Assembly (NCBI GenBank): GCA_964626495.1
Contig: CAZVFT010000043.1
Span: 1 to 21,064 of the forward strand
Direction: 5' to 3'
DNA length: 21,064 nucleotides
DNA from: JACNLN01 sp964626495
GTDB taxonomy: Bacteria; Fidelibacterota; Marinisomatia; Marinisomatales; CAZVFT01
Part shown: piece after piece, positions 1 to 7,865 of the stretch
Layout: every line of letters starts with the position of its first letter
How positions within the stretch are numbered: position 1 is the stretch's first letter
The notes under the pieces: model-generated
Seen by the model: the letters and a program-made list of their open reading frames with translations, nothing else
Database searches by the model: none
What the model was told of the DNA's origin: nothing
Position numbers and translations under genes: made by a program

Positions 1-103
1 CTATTTTATGCTCCCCGTAGTAACAAAAAAAACGTTAGTGGAATTGCACCGCTGTCACTTCGTCAAGATCAGTGAAGAACCTTAAAGAAAAAATTTGTGT
101 TGG
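1..103. other. Left edge, no assignable gene
   Basis: Two plus-strand frames stay open from the window edge, one to a TGA at 73-75 and one to a TAA near 82-84, so either could be the last codons of a gene entering from the left and converging on the transporter gene. Neither short peptide resembles a family I know. I see no clear terminator hairpin after the transporter stop codon. Confidence 0.3.
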
Positions 104-802
104 CTATAATCCAAAAACTTTAATTGCCAGTCCAGATATAGCAATAATTAGCCCGGCAATGGCGTGAACATAACGTTCAACAGGACCCAGGTTTATTTTT
201 GCGAGTCCTGTAGAAGTAAGAATGACAACGACAGTCATGGTGACAATGGTTGTTATCCCGAAAGCGAGAGTTACCCATAGAAGGTTCATCCAGCTTCCCT
301 GGGCAGCGGGATACATGAGAATGGGAATGAGCGGCTCACAGGGGCCTAACACGAAAATGATGAACAGAAGCCATGGAGTTATAGATGCTGAGTCTCCATG
401 AAGATGGATATGTTTCCCAAGGTGATGGTGAGCATGGCGATGTGAATCCCCGTCGTGTGGGTGATCGTGAGTGTGATTACTGGCTCGCAAGCCCAGACGG
501 ACTCCCCATACAGCGTAGGCAACTCCGAAACCAATCAGAAGCCAGCTTGCGATATCCCCACGGACGGACTCAACACCTTCAAGAAATCCGATAGCTGTTC
601 CCAGAAGAACACCAACCATTCCGAGCAGTACTGACCCGAGGACATGTCCTACCCCGCAGATGAGAGTGATAGCGGATGTTTTTTTCAGCGACCAATCTCG
701 AGCACGACTTATCATGATAAACGGTAGATAGTGATCGGGACCAATAATTGTGTGAATAAAACCAATCGAAATTGCGGTAATAAGAAGAATATTTAGATCC
801 AT
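104..802 (-). CDS. Membrane metal transporter, NicO/UreH-like, probably nickel
   Basis: This is a 232-residue inner-membrane protein with about six hydrophobic segments. Segment 1 carries H17 followed by D23-H24 (IGPDHYLPF), which resembles the HxxxxDH signature of nickel/cobalt transporters. A cytosolic or periplasmic loop at about residues 110-135 holds about a dozen histidines, as expected for a metal-binding loop. The second half has GPCEPLIP (153-160), typical of the UreH/DsbD-like transmembrane family, whose members are often labelled TauE/SafE sulfite exporters. It starts 15 bp after the hypE stop codon with an AAGGAAA ribosome site, so it is the last gene of the hyp operon. From that position I infer nickel handling for [NiFe]-hydrogenase assembly. 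The direction of transport cannot be read from the sequence. The family is fairly sure; the substrate is inferred. Confidence 0.75.
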   Translation of the reverse strand: MDLNILLITAISIGFIHTIIGPDHYLPFIMISRARDWSLKKTSAITLICGVGHVLGSVLLGMVGVLLGTAIGFLEGVESVRGDIASWLLIGFGVAYAVWGVRLGLRASNHTHDHPHDGDSHRHAHHHLGKHIHLHGDSASITPWLLFIIFVLGPCEPLIPILMYPAAQGSWMNLLWVTLAFGITTIVTMTVVVILTSTGLAKINLGPVERYVHAIAGLIIAISGLAIKVFGL

Positions 803-817
803 TACTTTTCCTTTGTT

Positions 818-1864
818 TTAACAGATTCTTGGGAGTTGTTCTCCAACAGGCATATCCAGAATCCGGTTTACACCCAATCCCGTTTTGATAGTAACCATTT
901 CCGGATGATCATTCACCACTACACCAATAATTACTGCATCTTTTCCGTGGGGATGTTGATGCATGACGGATAGAATATCTTCTGCTGTGTTATCGGAGAC
1001 CACTGCAACCAGCTTTCCTTCGTTAGCTACATACAACGGGTCGATACCCAGAACTTCACAAGCTCCGTGCACCTTGGGTTTGACGGGGATTTGATCGCCA
1101 TCAATTTGGATACCGATTTTTGAGGAGCGGGAAAATTCGTTTAATGTGGCAGCAACTCCACCCCGCGTGGGGTCACGCATTGCATGGATATCTTTTGTAA
1201 CCTTTAGCATTTCCTCTACGAGACCATTCAAAGCTACTGTATCACTTTTTACCTGTGTTTGAAAAGATAAACCTTCCCGGCTGGTCATTACCGCCATCCC
1301 GTGATCGGCAATAGTACCTGACAGAATTATTTTATCTCCAACCTGAAGATTAGCAGCGGAAATATTCACACCATCTGGAATAATCCCCAATCCTGTCGTA
1401 TTGATAAATATTTTATCACAACTTCCTTTATCAACAACCTTTGTATCTCCCGTTACAACTGTGACACTTGCAACTTTTGCTGCTTCTTCCATTGACAGGA
1501 CGATGTGGTGCAGGTCTTCCATTGGAAGTCCCTCTTCAAGGATGAAGGAAGCACTGATGTAAAGGGGTTTTGCTCCACACATACATACATCATTCACAGT
1601 ACCGTTAATAGCAAGTTCCCCGATATTGCCACCAGGGAAGAAAATTGGATCAACCACAAAACTGTCGGTGGAAAATGCCAGTTTTTTCCCGGGTAATTCA
1701 AGAGTTGCCTGATCCTCCAGTTTATCCAGGGTTTCGTTTCCAAACCGTGGGAGGAAGATTTTATCGATTAAATCTGCGGACAACCGTCCGCCGGCACCGT
1801 GGGCAAGTTGGATCGTATCATGATCCATAATGGGGAGGGGGCAGGAGAGGTTTTCAATTTTCAT
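818..1864 (-). CDS. hypE: Hydrogenase maturation factor HypE
   Basis: HypE is a cytosolic PurM-like ATPase. It dehydrates the carbamoyl group that HypF places on its C-terminal cysteine, giving the thiocyanate that becomes the CN ligand of the [NiFe] site. The 348-residue length is normal. The N-terminal part has the GAGGR motif (about 24-28), followed by FSTDSFVV and NGTVNDVCMCGAKP, and DPTRGGVAATLNE lies in the C-terminal half. The protein ends in PRIC, with the essential cysteine as the last residue, so the gene is intact. The ribosome site is weak. In many operons hypE follows hypD directly; here the S41 and RAYT module lies between them. Confidence 0.97.
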   Translation of the reverse strand: MKIENLSCPLPIMDHDTIQLAHGAGGRLSADLIDKIFLPRFGNETLDKLEDQATLELPGKKLAFSTDSFVVDPIFFPGGNIGELAINGTVNDVCMCGAKPLYISASFILEEGLPMEDLHHIVLSMEEAAKVASVTVVTGDTKVVDKGSCDKIFINTTGLGIIPDGVNISAANLQVGDKIILSGTIADHGMAVMTSREGLSFQTQVKSDTVALNGLVEEMLKVTKDIHAMRDPTRGGVAATLNEFSRSSKIGIQIDGDQIPVKPKVHGACEVLGIDPLYVANEGKLVAVVSDNTAEDILSVMHQHPHGKDAVIIGVVVNDHPEMVTIKTGLGVNRILDMPVGEQLPRIC

Positions 1865-1888
1865 GTTATAATTTCTCTATTTTGTTAC

Positions 1889-1941
1889 CTTTGCGAAAGT
1901 TTCCGCCGGCAGGCGGATAAATTTCACTTCCGCAAAGTTAC
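1889..1941. repeat. Palindromic repeat copy A (ACTTTGCGGAAGT type)
   Basis: The outer arms are imperfect: ACCTTTGCGAAAGT on the left against ACTTCCGCAAAGTT on the right, with two mismatches. They enclose a perfect inner hairpin, TCCGCC-GGCA-GGCGGA. The element sits between the S41 gene and hypE and includes the last codons of the extended S41 reading frame. Related arms occur at 3453-3481 and 4069-4116. Confidence 0.7.
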
Positions 1942-2043
1942 ATTTTTATTTATCAATTCTTTCGTGAATTCCATCACTGTATCAATGCCTTTTTCTCGAT
2001 CCTCTTGGGTTTGTTTTACTTCATAATCGGGAATAACACCACG
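1924..2043 (-). other. Severed C-terminal tail of the S41-like gene
   Basis: Past the TAA at 2044-2046 the same frame stays open for 39 codons and ends at a TGA at 1924-1926. It begins RGVIPDYEVK. The residues before the stop, RTYRPNGQNT, lead straight into it, and S41 lipoproteins typically continue with a similar RPNG...GVIPDY segment. This tail is therefore very probably the original C-terminus, cut off by one nonsense codon. It has no start codon or ribosome site of its own that I can support. Confidence 0.75.
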
Positions 2044-3441
2044 TTAAGTATTTTGACCATTGGGACGGTATGTTCTACCAGATGAAACACTTGCTCTCAG
2101 GTGAGTATTTGGCAAACTAAAAAAATAATTCCCACCATACGGATTGGCTGGTTGCCCAGTTTCTTCACCGATAAGCGTAGCAAAATGATAATCTTTCATA
2201 ACCGCTGCAAAGATAACTGACATGGAATAGGAACAGTTATCAATGAGAACAAAGGTATTCCCATAAAATCGCAATGGGTTCTTTTTGAGTTTTTTCGGTT
2301 TTGTGTAGACAGTCAATAAATCAACATTGTTGGAATCTGAAACGATGTCCACTCTTTCGATACCTGTCGCACTATACAAGAAGCTAAATGCTTTGATAGC
2401 AGGTTTGATTGGCATCCAACGGAGAAACCAGGGGAAGAGGTCTTTTCTTATCTGTGGGCTTAATTTGAGAACCGCCTTGGACATTAAAACCCACGGTTCT
2501 GTTGCCAGATAATAGATTAAAGCTTCACCAAGTTCGTGATCTCCGCCGCCATTCCTCCGAAGATCAATGATCAAATTGCTCAACTCTTCGTGATGAATCG
2601 TAGTAAAGGTTGATTTGAGGAATTTCTTGAAAGTTTTCAAATCTTTCGATCTGGCGAATGAGTTCAGATCAAGAATACCAATTTTCTCATCAGGGATTGA
2701 TTGAAATGTCCAGTACTTAGGTTTTTGTTTGAATTTCTCCTTGTTTTGAGACAATGAATCATATTCTTCAGACGTAATACCTAACAGGGTTTTCGCATAA
2801 TGTTCTCCATCTGATGAAGAAATATATTCAACCTTGAAACGATCCTCAAATCCATAGTGTGCCCATAATAGTGGTTTGAACATGCGCTGTACGTAGCGAT
2901 TCACCAATCCAACAGTCTCTCCGCCTCTATACCGGTGTAAATCCTGCAATATCGTTTCTTGTGGGAGGTCATTTATGGAGAGTATCTCGGAATTCATCGC
3001 CAGTGTAGAGTCTGAGGAATAGTTCTCTCTTACAAATAGTTGATTTCCATCTATGCGAACTTCAAGAGGAAAAATTCTTCCATCGTTATCCAGGTACTTT
3101 TGTCGAGATAAATAAGGGAAATTCAAAAAGGTGTGGCCATCACCAAGTTTTGCTACAACGGGTGTCAGCAATTTCCAGAATTCAAGCGATGTCAAAGGGT
3201 GTTTCAGTTCGTTTTTGACAAGGGTAATCATTGAATCGATAACATTCACCTGTGTATACAAATATAAGTCAGGATGCACATCCTCAAAGGTTCGGAACAA
3301 GAAATCTAAATCTTCGGTTAATTCAATTTTTGAATAGCTCTTTTCAACATCAATTACATCTTTTGATTTGTTTGATAGAAATCCTGCACACCCTGAAAAA
3401 ATCAGAGAAATTAGAATCGTAATTAAAAGAAACTTTTTCAT
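2044..3441 (-). CDS. S41-family peptidase-like lipoprotein, cut short by an in-frame TAA
   Basis: The 465-residue product begins with a signal peptide and lipobox (LIFSGC, lipidated Cys18), so it is probably anchored in the outer or inner membrane facing the periplasm. It has the S41 marks LGDGHT (99-104), LRRNGGG (294-300) and a candidate nucleophile region, NCSYSMS (402-408, probably S406). The usual FGKG lysine is absent; GEETGQPANPYGG (425-437) stands in its place, as in the IRBP/tricorn-like branch. The frame stops at TAA 2044-2046 although 39 further family-like codons follow, so the full gene would be 1924-3441 (about 505 residues). An AGAAGG ribosome site precedes the ATG. It is followed by hypE and preceded by the broken RAYT gene. 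The substrate is unknown and it has no evident role in hydrogenase maturation. Confidence 0.8.
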   Translation of the reverse strand: MKKFLLITILISLIFSGCAGFLSNKSKDVIDVEKSYSKIELTEDLDFLFRTFEDVHPDLYLYTQVNVIDSMITLVKNELKHPLTSLEFWKLLTPVVAKLGDGHTFLNFPYLSRQKYLDNDGRIFPLEVRIDGNQLFVRENYSSDSTLAMNSEILSINDLPQETILQDLHRYRGGETVGLVNRYVQRMFKPLLWAHYGFEDRFKVEYISSSDGEHYAKTLLGITSEEYDSLSQNKEKFKQKPKYWTFQSIPDEKIGILDLNSFARSKDLKTFKKFLKSTFTTIHHEELSNLIIDLRRNGGGDHELGEALIYYLATEPWVLMSKAVLKLSPQIRKDLFPWFLRWMPIKPAIKAFSFLYSATGIERVDIVSDSNNVDLLTVYTKPKKLKKNPLRFYGNTFVLIDNCSYSMSVIFAAVMKDYHFATLIGEETGQPANPYGGNYFFSLPNTHLRASVSSGRTYRPNGQNT

Positions 3442-3452
3442 AAGCCTTCTAT

Positions 3453-3481
3453 CTTTGAGGAAGTACCTTTCATCTTTGCGG
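3453..3481. repeat. Palindromic repeat arms, copy B
   Basis: CTTTGAGGAAGT (3453-3464) differs at one base from CTTTGCGGAAGT of copy C, and CTTTGCGG recurs at 3474-3481. The stretch lies in the 53-bp gap between the RAYT gene and the S41 gene. It looks like a degenerate, partial unit of the same family. Confidence 0.5.
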
Positions 3482-3494
3482 TTTGATATTGATT

Positions 3495-4059
3495 TTAATC
3501 AATGAAATATTTCCCAACTTTTTCTTCGATTAATCTATCAATTTGATATGATTCCACAAACTTCTCGCATTCAATCAAAGAGCCAAATCTTTGGCATATA
3601 AAATCTTTATTAACCATCGTTCCATTTCTTTTACCCACGCAATCCAGATAATTTGAAAATTGCCATTCGTCAGGTCTGGAAACTATTCGGGCAAGAACAG
3701 GATTAGAGTGTATATACCACATAAGGTGAATAAGATATTTTTCTTTATCTATTTGTATGTGTTTTGGCCGTCCTTCGAATAATGTTCCACTTCTTTTTTG
3801 TTGCTTATTAACTGCTTGGGAGTATCCAACAAATAATTTGTGAAGCCATGTAGAAATAGCTTTATCAGATAATTGCTGAATAAGAAAATGATAATGGTTT
3901 GGCATTAAACAGTAGGCTAAAATATTTACACTATAATCTCTAAATGTAGATTTCATCTTATGTAACAAGTAATGGTAATTTGTCCTCGTTGAAAAATATT
4001 TTCTCTTTGTTACATCCTCTGTTATAAATGTGGTAGTAATGATTTTTAATGAAGGTCAT
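3495..4059 (-). pseudogene. REP-associated tyrosine transposase (RAYT, Y1/HUH), frameshifted
   Basis: RAYTs are single-domain HUH/Y1 nucleases related to IS200/IS605 TnpA that act on short palindromic (REP) repeats. The ATG at 4059 opens a frame giving HYYHIYNRG and EKIFFNED, the family's usual N-terminus. It runs into a stop soon after. The next frame continues with NYHYLLHKMK, then the HUH motif in CLMPNHYHFL, then SGTLFEGR and YIHSNPVLARIV, where the first Tyr is the likely nucleophile, and runs to 3495. Dropping one T of the TTT at 3979-3981 joins the halves into 187 residues, a normal family length. The downstream frame alone has only a TTG start and lacks the N-terminal strand, so it is unlikely to be active. 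Repeat arms flank the gene on both sides, as in RAYT-REP units. Confidence 0.88.
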
Positions 4060-4068
4060 TTTTCATAT

Positions 4069-4116
4069 AACTTTGCGGAAGTTTGGAACTTCCGCAAAGT
4101 TGTGTCTTCCGCAAAG
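4069..4116. repeat. Perfect palindrome next to RAYT, copy C
   Basis: AACTTTGCGGAAGTT (4069-4083), loop TGG, and AACTTCCGCAAAGTT (4087-4101) form a perfect 15-bp stem. A third, partial arm, CTTCCGCAAAG, follows at 4106-4116 and touches the hypD stop codon (4117-4119). The element lies just upstream of the RAYT start codon. It is a good candidate for the REP-like substrate of that enzyme; that link is inferred from position. Confidence 0.85.
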
Positions 4117-5205
4117 CTATGTAACTCGTTGGTATTTATAATACGCTGCACAGGCACCTTCGGCGGAAACCATCGTAGCACCAAGCGGATGTGTCGGTGT
4201 ACATTCTTTTCCAAATGCAGAACATTCATAAGGCTTTTTCAGTCCTTGAAGAATTTCTCCGCTGATACAGAGGTCAGATTCCATCGTATCGATATCACCA
4301 ACAGAGAACTTTTTCTCGGCGTCGTAGTTGGTATATTTTTTTCGAATGGACAGACCGCTTCTGGGGATGTTTCCGATTCCCCGCCATTTTCGGTTTGTTA
4401 CCTCATATACTTTTTGAATGACGTTCTGTGCAGGAATATTTCCCTTCCGCTTTACTGAGCGAAGATACTGATTTTCTACCTCATGATGTCCTGTTTCAAG
4501 CTGTTTTACAACCATTAGTATACCTTCCAAAATATCAAGCGGTTCAAATCCGGTTGGAACGATGGGAACCTTGTATTTTTCTGCGATGGGCTCGTATTCT
4601 TCCCACCCCATCACGGTGCAGACATGACCCGCTGCCAGATAACCCTGAACACGGTTATCCGGAGATGATAACAACGCTTCCATTGCAGGAGGGACAAGAA
4701 CGTGACTGACCAATTCACTGAAATTAGTCAACCTTTCTTTAGCAGCAGTGTAAATTGCCATAGAATTTCCGGGAGCAGTGGTTTCAAACCCAACAGCAAA
4801 AAACACCACTTCCTTGTCAGGATTGTTCCGGGCAATTTCAACCGCTTCTAATGGAGAATAAACCGTGCGTACATCTCCACCCTCACTCTTGACCATTAGC
4901 AAATCCTTGTTGCTGCCGGGCACACGGAGCATATCCCCAAAACTGGTGAAGATTACATCAGGTCTGGATGCAATTTCGATGGCTTTGTCGATGATCTCAA
5001 GCGGAGTGACACATACAGGGCAGCCGGGACCATGCACCAGTTCGATCTCCTTTGCTAGAACCTGGTCGATCCCATTGCGGATTATGGAATGGGTCTGCCC
5101 CCCGCAAATTTCCATAATCACCCATGGTTGAGTAACCGTGGCATTTATTTCAGCTACAATTTTTTTAGCCAAAACAGGATCGCGAAATTCGTCTAAATAT
5201 TTCAT
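4117..5205 (-). CDS. hypD: Hydrogenase maturation factor HypD
   Basis: HypD is a cytosolic [4Fe-4S] protein that, with HypC, forms the scaffold on which the Fe(CN)2CO unit is built. The 362-residue length is normal. Family motifs are present: CGGQTHS with Cys34, GPGCPVCVTP with Cys62 and Cys65 (the proposed iron-binding and redox pair), GFETTAPGNS (139-148), and the C-terminal cysteines C328, C335 and C352 in CSAFGKEC and EGACAAYY that help bind the cluster. It lies downstream of hypC across a 95-bp gap containing a strong hairpin. The ribosome site is weak. Nothing in the coding sequence looks damaged. Confidence 0.97.
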   Translation of the reverse strand: MKYLDEFRDPVLAKKIVAEINATVTQPWVIMEICGGQTHSIIRNGIDQVLAKEIELVHGPGCPVCVTPLEIIDKAIEIASRPDVIFTSFGDMLRVPGSNKDLLMVKSEGGDVRTVYSPLEAVEIARNNPDKEVVFFAVGFETTAPGNSMAIYTAAKERLTNFSELVSHVLVPPAMEALLSSPDNRVQGYLAAGHVCTVMGWEEYEPIAEKYKVPIVPTGFEPLDILEGILMVVKQLETGHHEVENQYLRSVKRKGNIPAQNVIQKVYEVTNRKWRGIGNIPRSGLSIRKKYTNYDAEKKFSVGDIDTMESDLCISGEILQGLKKPYECSAFGKECTPTHPLGATMVSAEGACAAYYKYQRVT

Positions 5206-5250
5206 TCAATATCTGTGGAATTTATACTTCAGTCTTTTAAATGGTTAAAA

Positions 5251-5287
5251 CCTGCCAGCCTGCCCCACTTTGTGAGTGGCTGGCGGG
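5251..5287 (-). terminator. Hairpin between hypC and hypD, possible terminator or attenuator
   Basis: CCTGCCAGCC (5251-5260) and GGCTGGCGGG (5278-5287) pair over 10 bp with one G-U. Read on the minus strand, which is the direction of hyp transcription, the stem is followed by TTTT. The stem could reduce read-through into hypD, or it could be an intergenic repeat akin to the CCGCC/GGCGG hairpin inside repeat copy A. The T tract is short, so termination strength is uncertain. Confidence 0.45.
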
Positions 5288-5300
5288 AAATCCATTATGG

Positions 5301-5579
5301 TTATTGATCTTCATCTAATGGGTTACCAAAAATATCTACCCCTTCTTGAGCGGCGGAATCAGCAAACTCTTCCCAGATCTTTAACGATTTATTCGCTTCT
5401 TCTTCATCTAAGATAGAAATACCAAACCCCGCATGCACCACAGTATATTGACCAATCTCAATTTCTGGCACATACTCCAAACACGCTTTATTGACAGTTC
5501 CACTGTAATCAATATTCCCCATTTTTAGTCCGTTTTCGTCAAATATTTCAATTACTTTTCCGGGTATTCCTAAGCACAT
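5301..5579 (-). CDS. hypC: Hydrogenase maturation chaperone HypC
   Basis: HypC is a small cytosolic chaperone (92 residues, family about 75-95). It carries the Fe(CN)2CO intermediate together with HypD and delivers it to the large-subunit precursor of the hydrogenase. The start MCLGIPGKV contains the invariant Cys2, which binds iron once Met1 is removed. The conserved His49 lies in VVHAGFGI. The C-terminal tail is acidic. It begins 18 bp after hypF with an AAAGGAAA ribosome site. Nothing suggests damage. Confidence 0.97.
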   Translation of the reverse strand: MCLGIPGKVIEIFDENGLKMGNIDYSGTVNKACLEYVPEIEIGQYTVVHAGFGISILDEEEANKSLKIWEEFADSAAQEGVDIFGNPLDEDQ

Positions 5580-5597
5580 ATTAATATTTTCCTTTCA

Positions 5598-7865
5598 TCA
5601 CTTTTGTAAATAATGTCTGCCTAGCATTACCTGTCCTAAAGAAAGTCCACCATCATTCGTGGGTACCTGTGAATGAGTATAAACGTTGAATCCCTCTGAA
5701 AGCAATGCCGGTATGATTCCTTCAAATAGGAGGTGGTTTTGAAAAACTCCTCCACTTAATACCACATCTCGAATTCCTGTCGTCTTGTATGTTTCTTTTA
5801 CAATTTTTGTGAACAGATCAATCAGGGTTTTATGAAAACGTCCGCTGATTTTGGAAATGGATTCTCCGTCCAGAACAGATTTTACTACAGATTGAATGAT
5901 GGGAGCAACACACATAATTTTACTGTCGTTCACAGTAGAAATTTCGACATCAAAAGGATCAATGTCCAGTTGAGATGCAACCTGCATAAATTCGATTGCA
6001 GCCTGTGCTTCATAATGAATTTTCTGTTTGCCTCCGCACATAGCTGCCACGGCATCGAACAGCCTTCCACAGCTATTGGTGGATTGGCAGTTAAACTGTT
6101 TTTTCACCATCTCAACAATAGGTTCAGTATTATGCTGCTCAAGAAAGGGTAGATCGGGAAGCTCACCATCGAAGGATTTCAACAGATAGCTGACTGCTGT
6201 TCGCCAGGGAGCTTTAATGGCGGCATCACCTCCGGGGAGAAGCATCGGTTCAAAATATGCGTAACGTGTGAATTCACTGAAATCTCCCATCAATACTTCA
6301 CCGCCCCAGATGGTGCCGTCCGTGCCATAACCCGTGCCGTCCATAATGAGTCCAATGACGGGATCGGTAAGTTGATTCTCTGCCATACAGGCGGTTAGGT
6401 GAGCGTGGTGATGTTGAACCCCAAAGGTAGGAACATCTGTCTGTTCTTTCGCCCACTGGGTTGAAAAATAGCCTGGATGGAGGTCGTAAACAATGAGTTC
6501 TGGCTTGGTTTCAAATATCCGTTCCATATGATTAACAGTCATTTTAAAGAAATTGTAAGCTTCCAGATTTTCCAGATCTCCAATGTGCTGACTCAGGAAA
6601 GCTTTATCGTTCTTTAGAAGACAAATTGTATTTTTTAGCTCACCGCCAACAGCAAGGATAGGCGCTCCTTTAGATGAAACAAACAGTGGTCTTGGGACAT
6701 ATCCCCGGCTCCGTCGAATCTGGTGCATTTTCCCGTTTAAGTGAATTACTACCGAGTCATCAGACCGGAGATAGATATCTCGATTGTGTGTGAGAAAATA
6801 ATCGGCAATGTTTCCAAGTCGTTCAAAGGCTTCCTCGTTTTCAATACAAATGGGCTCCTCTGAGTAATTGGCGCTTGTCATCACAAGTGCATGGAAGTCA
6901 AAACTCATCAATATGTGATGTAGTGGAGTATAGGGGAGCATTATACCGAATCGATCATTGCCTGGAGCAATAGAGGGAGCAATCCCGTGGTCACTCTTCT
7001 TATAAGCCAATACAATTGGGTGTTGGAATGAGGCAAGAATCTGTTCTTCATCTTTTATCAGATTGCAAATAGTTCTGGCGATTTTAATATCCTTTACCAT
7101 AATAGCCAGTGGTTTTTCCTCACGACCTTTTCTTTTTCGCAGCTCCATTACAGCTTTTTCATTTGTTGCATCCACCGCCAGATGAAATCCCCCAAGACCT
7201 TTTATGGCGAGGATCTTCCCTGATTTCAATAGTTCCGCTGTCTTGCTTGCTGGATCTGAACTCTCCAGTTTCTGACCCGTTGCATCGTGAAGTGACACCT
7301 GGGGTCCACATACAGGACAGGCGTTGGGCTGAGCGTGGAATCGGCGGTTTGAAGGGTTATTGTATTCTGCCTGGCAGTCTGGGCACATCACAAATGATTT
7401 CATAGATGTGTATGGGCGGTCATAGGGAATATTCTCAATGATGGTATATCGAGGACCGCAGTTGGTACAGTTTATAAAAGGGTAGAGATACCGGCGATCC
7501 TGGGGATCAAAAAGTTCTTTAGAACAATCCTCACAGACAGCTACATCCGGGGAAATCAATGTAGCAACAGATACTTGTGCGTCTGATGGTTTAATGATGA
7601 AGTCATCATCCAGTAGAGGTTCGATGAATTCTGACTGAATATCGGTAATAATAGAGAGTGGTGGTGCGTTAATTTTTACTTTTTTAATGAACTTGTTCAA
7701 GCGTCTGTTTGAACCTTCGATTTCAATCTCAACACCGGTAGATGTGTTGGTGACGAAGCCTGCAAGATGATATTTTTTTGCAAGATTGTGGACAAACGGA
7801 CGAAAACCAACACCCTGAACAATTCCGTTAACAGAGATTTTTTCCCTTTTAACGGTTTTTGTCAT
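5598..7865 (-). CDS. hypF: Carbamoyltransferase HypF
   Basis: HypF uses carbamoyl phosphate and ATP to make carbamoyl-AMP and transfers the carbamoyl group to the C-terminal Cys of HypE. At 755 residues it has the full domain order: acylphosphatase-like (VQGVGFRP, 16-23); a zinc-binding region with Cys pairs 111/114, 133/136, 161/164 and 183/186; a YrdC-like ATP-binding domain (about 205-390, ending in SRGYVPRP); and a Kae1-like domain with QHHHAH (484-489), DGTGYG (509-514) and a late LSGGVFQN. Its ATG overlaps the hypB TGA (shared ATGA), which indicates translational coupling. It appears intact. Confidence 0.98.
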   Translation of the reverse strand: MTKTVKREKISVNGIVQGVGFRPFVHNLAKKYHLAGFVTNTSTGVEIEIEGSNRRLNKFIKKVKINAPPLSIITDIQSEFIEPLLDDDFIIKPSDAQVSVATLISPDVAVCEDCSKELFDPQDRRYLYPFINCTNCGPRYTIIENIPYDRPYTSMKSFVMCPDCQAEYNNPSNRRFHAQPNACPVCGPQVSLHDATGQKLESSDPASKTAELLKSGKILAIKGLGGFHLAVDATNEKAVMELRKRKGREEKPLAIMVKDIKIARTICNLIKDEEQILASFQHPIVLAYKKSDHGIAPSIAPGNDRFGIMLPYTPLHHILMSFDFHALVMTSANYSEEPICIENEEAFERLGNIADYFLTHNRDIYLRSDDSVVIHLNGKMHQIRRSRGYVPRPLFVSSKGAPILAVGGELKNTICLLKNDKAFLSQHIGDLENLEAYNFFKMTVNHMERIFETKPELIVYDLHPGYFSTQWAKEQTDVPTFGVQHHHAHLTACMAENQLTDPVIGLIMDGTGYGTDGTIWGGEVLMGDFSEFTRYAYFEPMLLPGGDAAIKAPWRTAVSYLLKSFDGELPDLPFLEQHNTEPIVEMVKKQFNCQSTNSCGRLFDAVAAMCGGKQKIHYEAQAAIEFMQVASQLDIDPFDVEISTVNDSKIMCVAPIIQSVVKSVLDGESISKISGRFHKTLIDLFTKIVKETYKTTGIRDVVLSGGVFQNHLLFEGIIPALLSEGFNVYTHSQVPTNDGGLSLGQVMLGRHYLQK

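Noticed and set aside
1..84. C-terminal end of a plus-strand gene
   Set aside because: Two frames are open and neither is recognisable, so no CDS can be supported.
2044..2046. Selenocysteine or pyrrolysine recoding in the S41 gene
   Set aside because: The stop is TAA; Sec uses TGA and Pyl uses TAG.
3979..3984. Programmed frameshift in the RAYT gene
   Set aside because: There is no slippery heptamer; the run is only three bases, and RAYTs are not known to use frameshifting. Mutation or sequence error is simpler.
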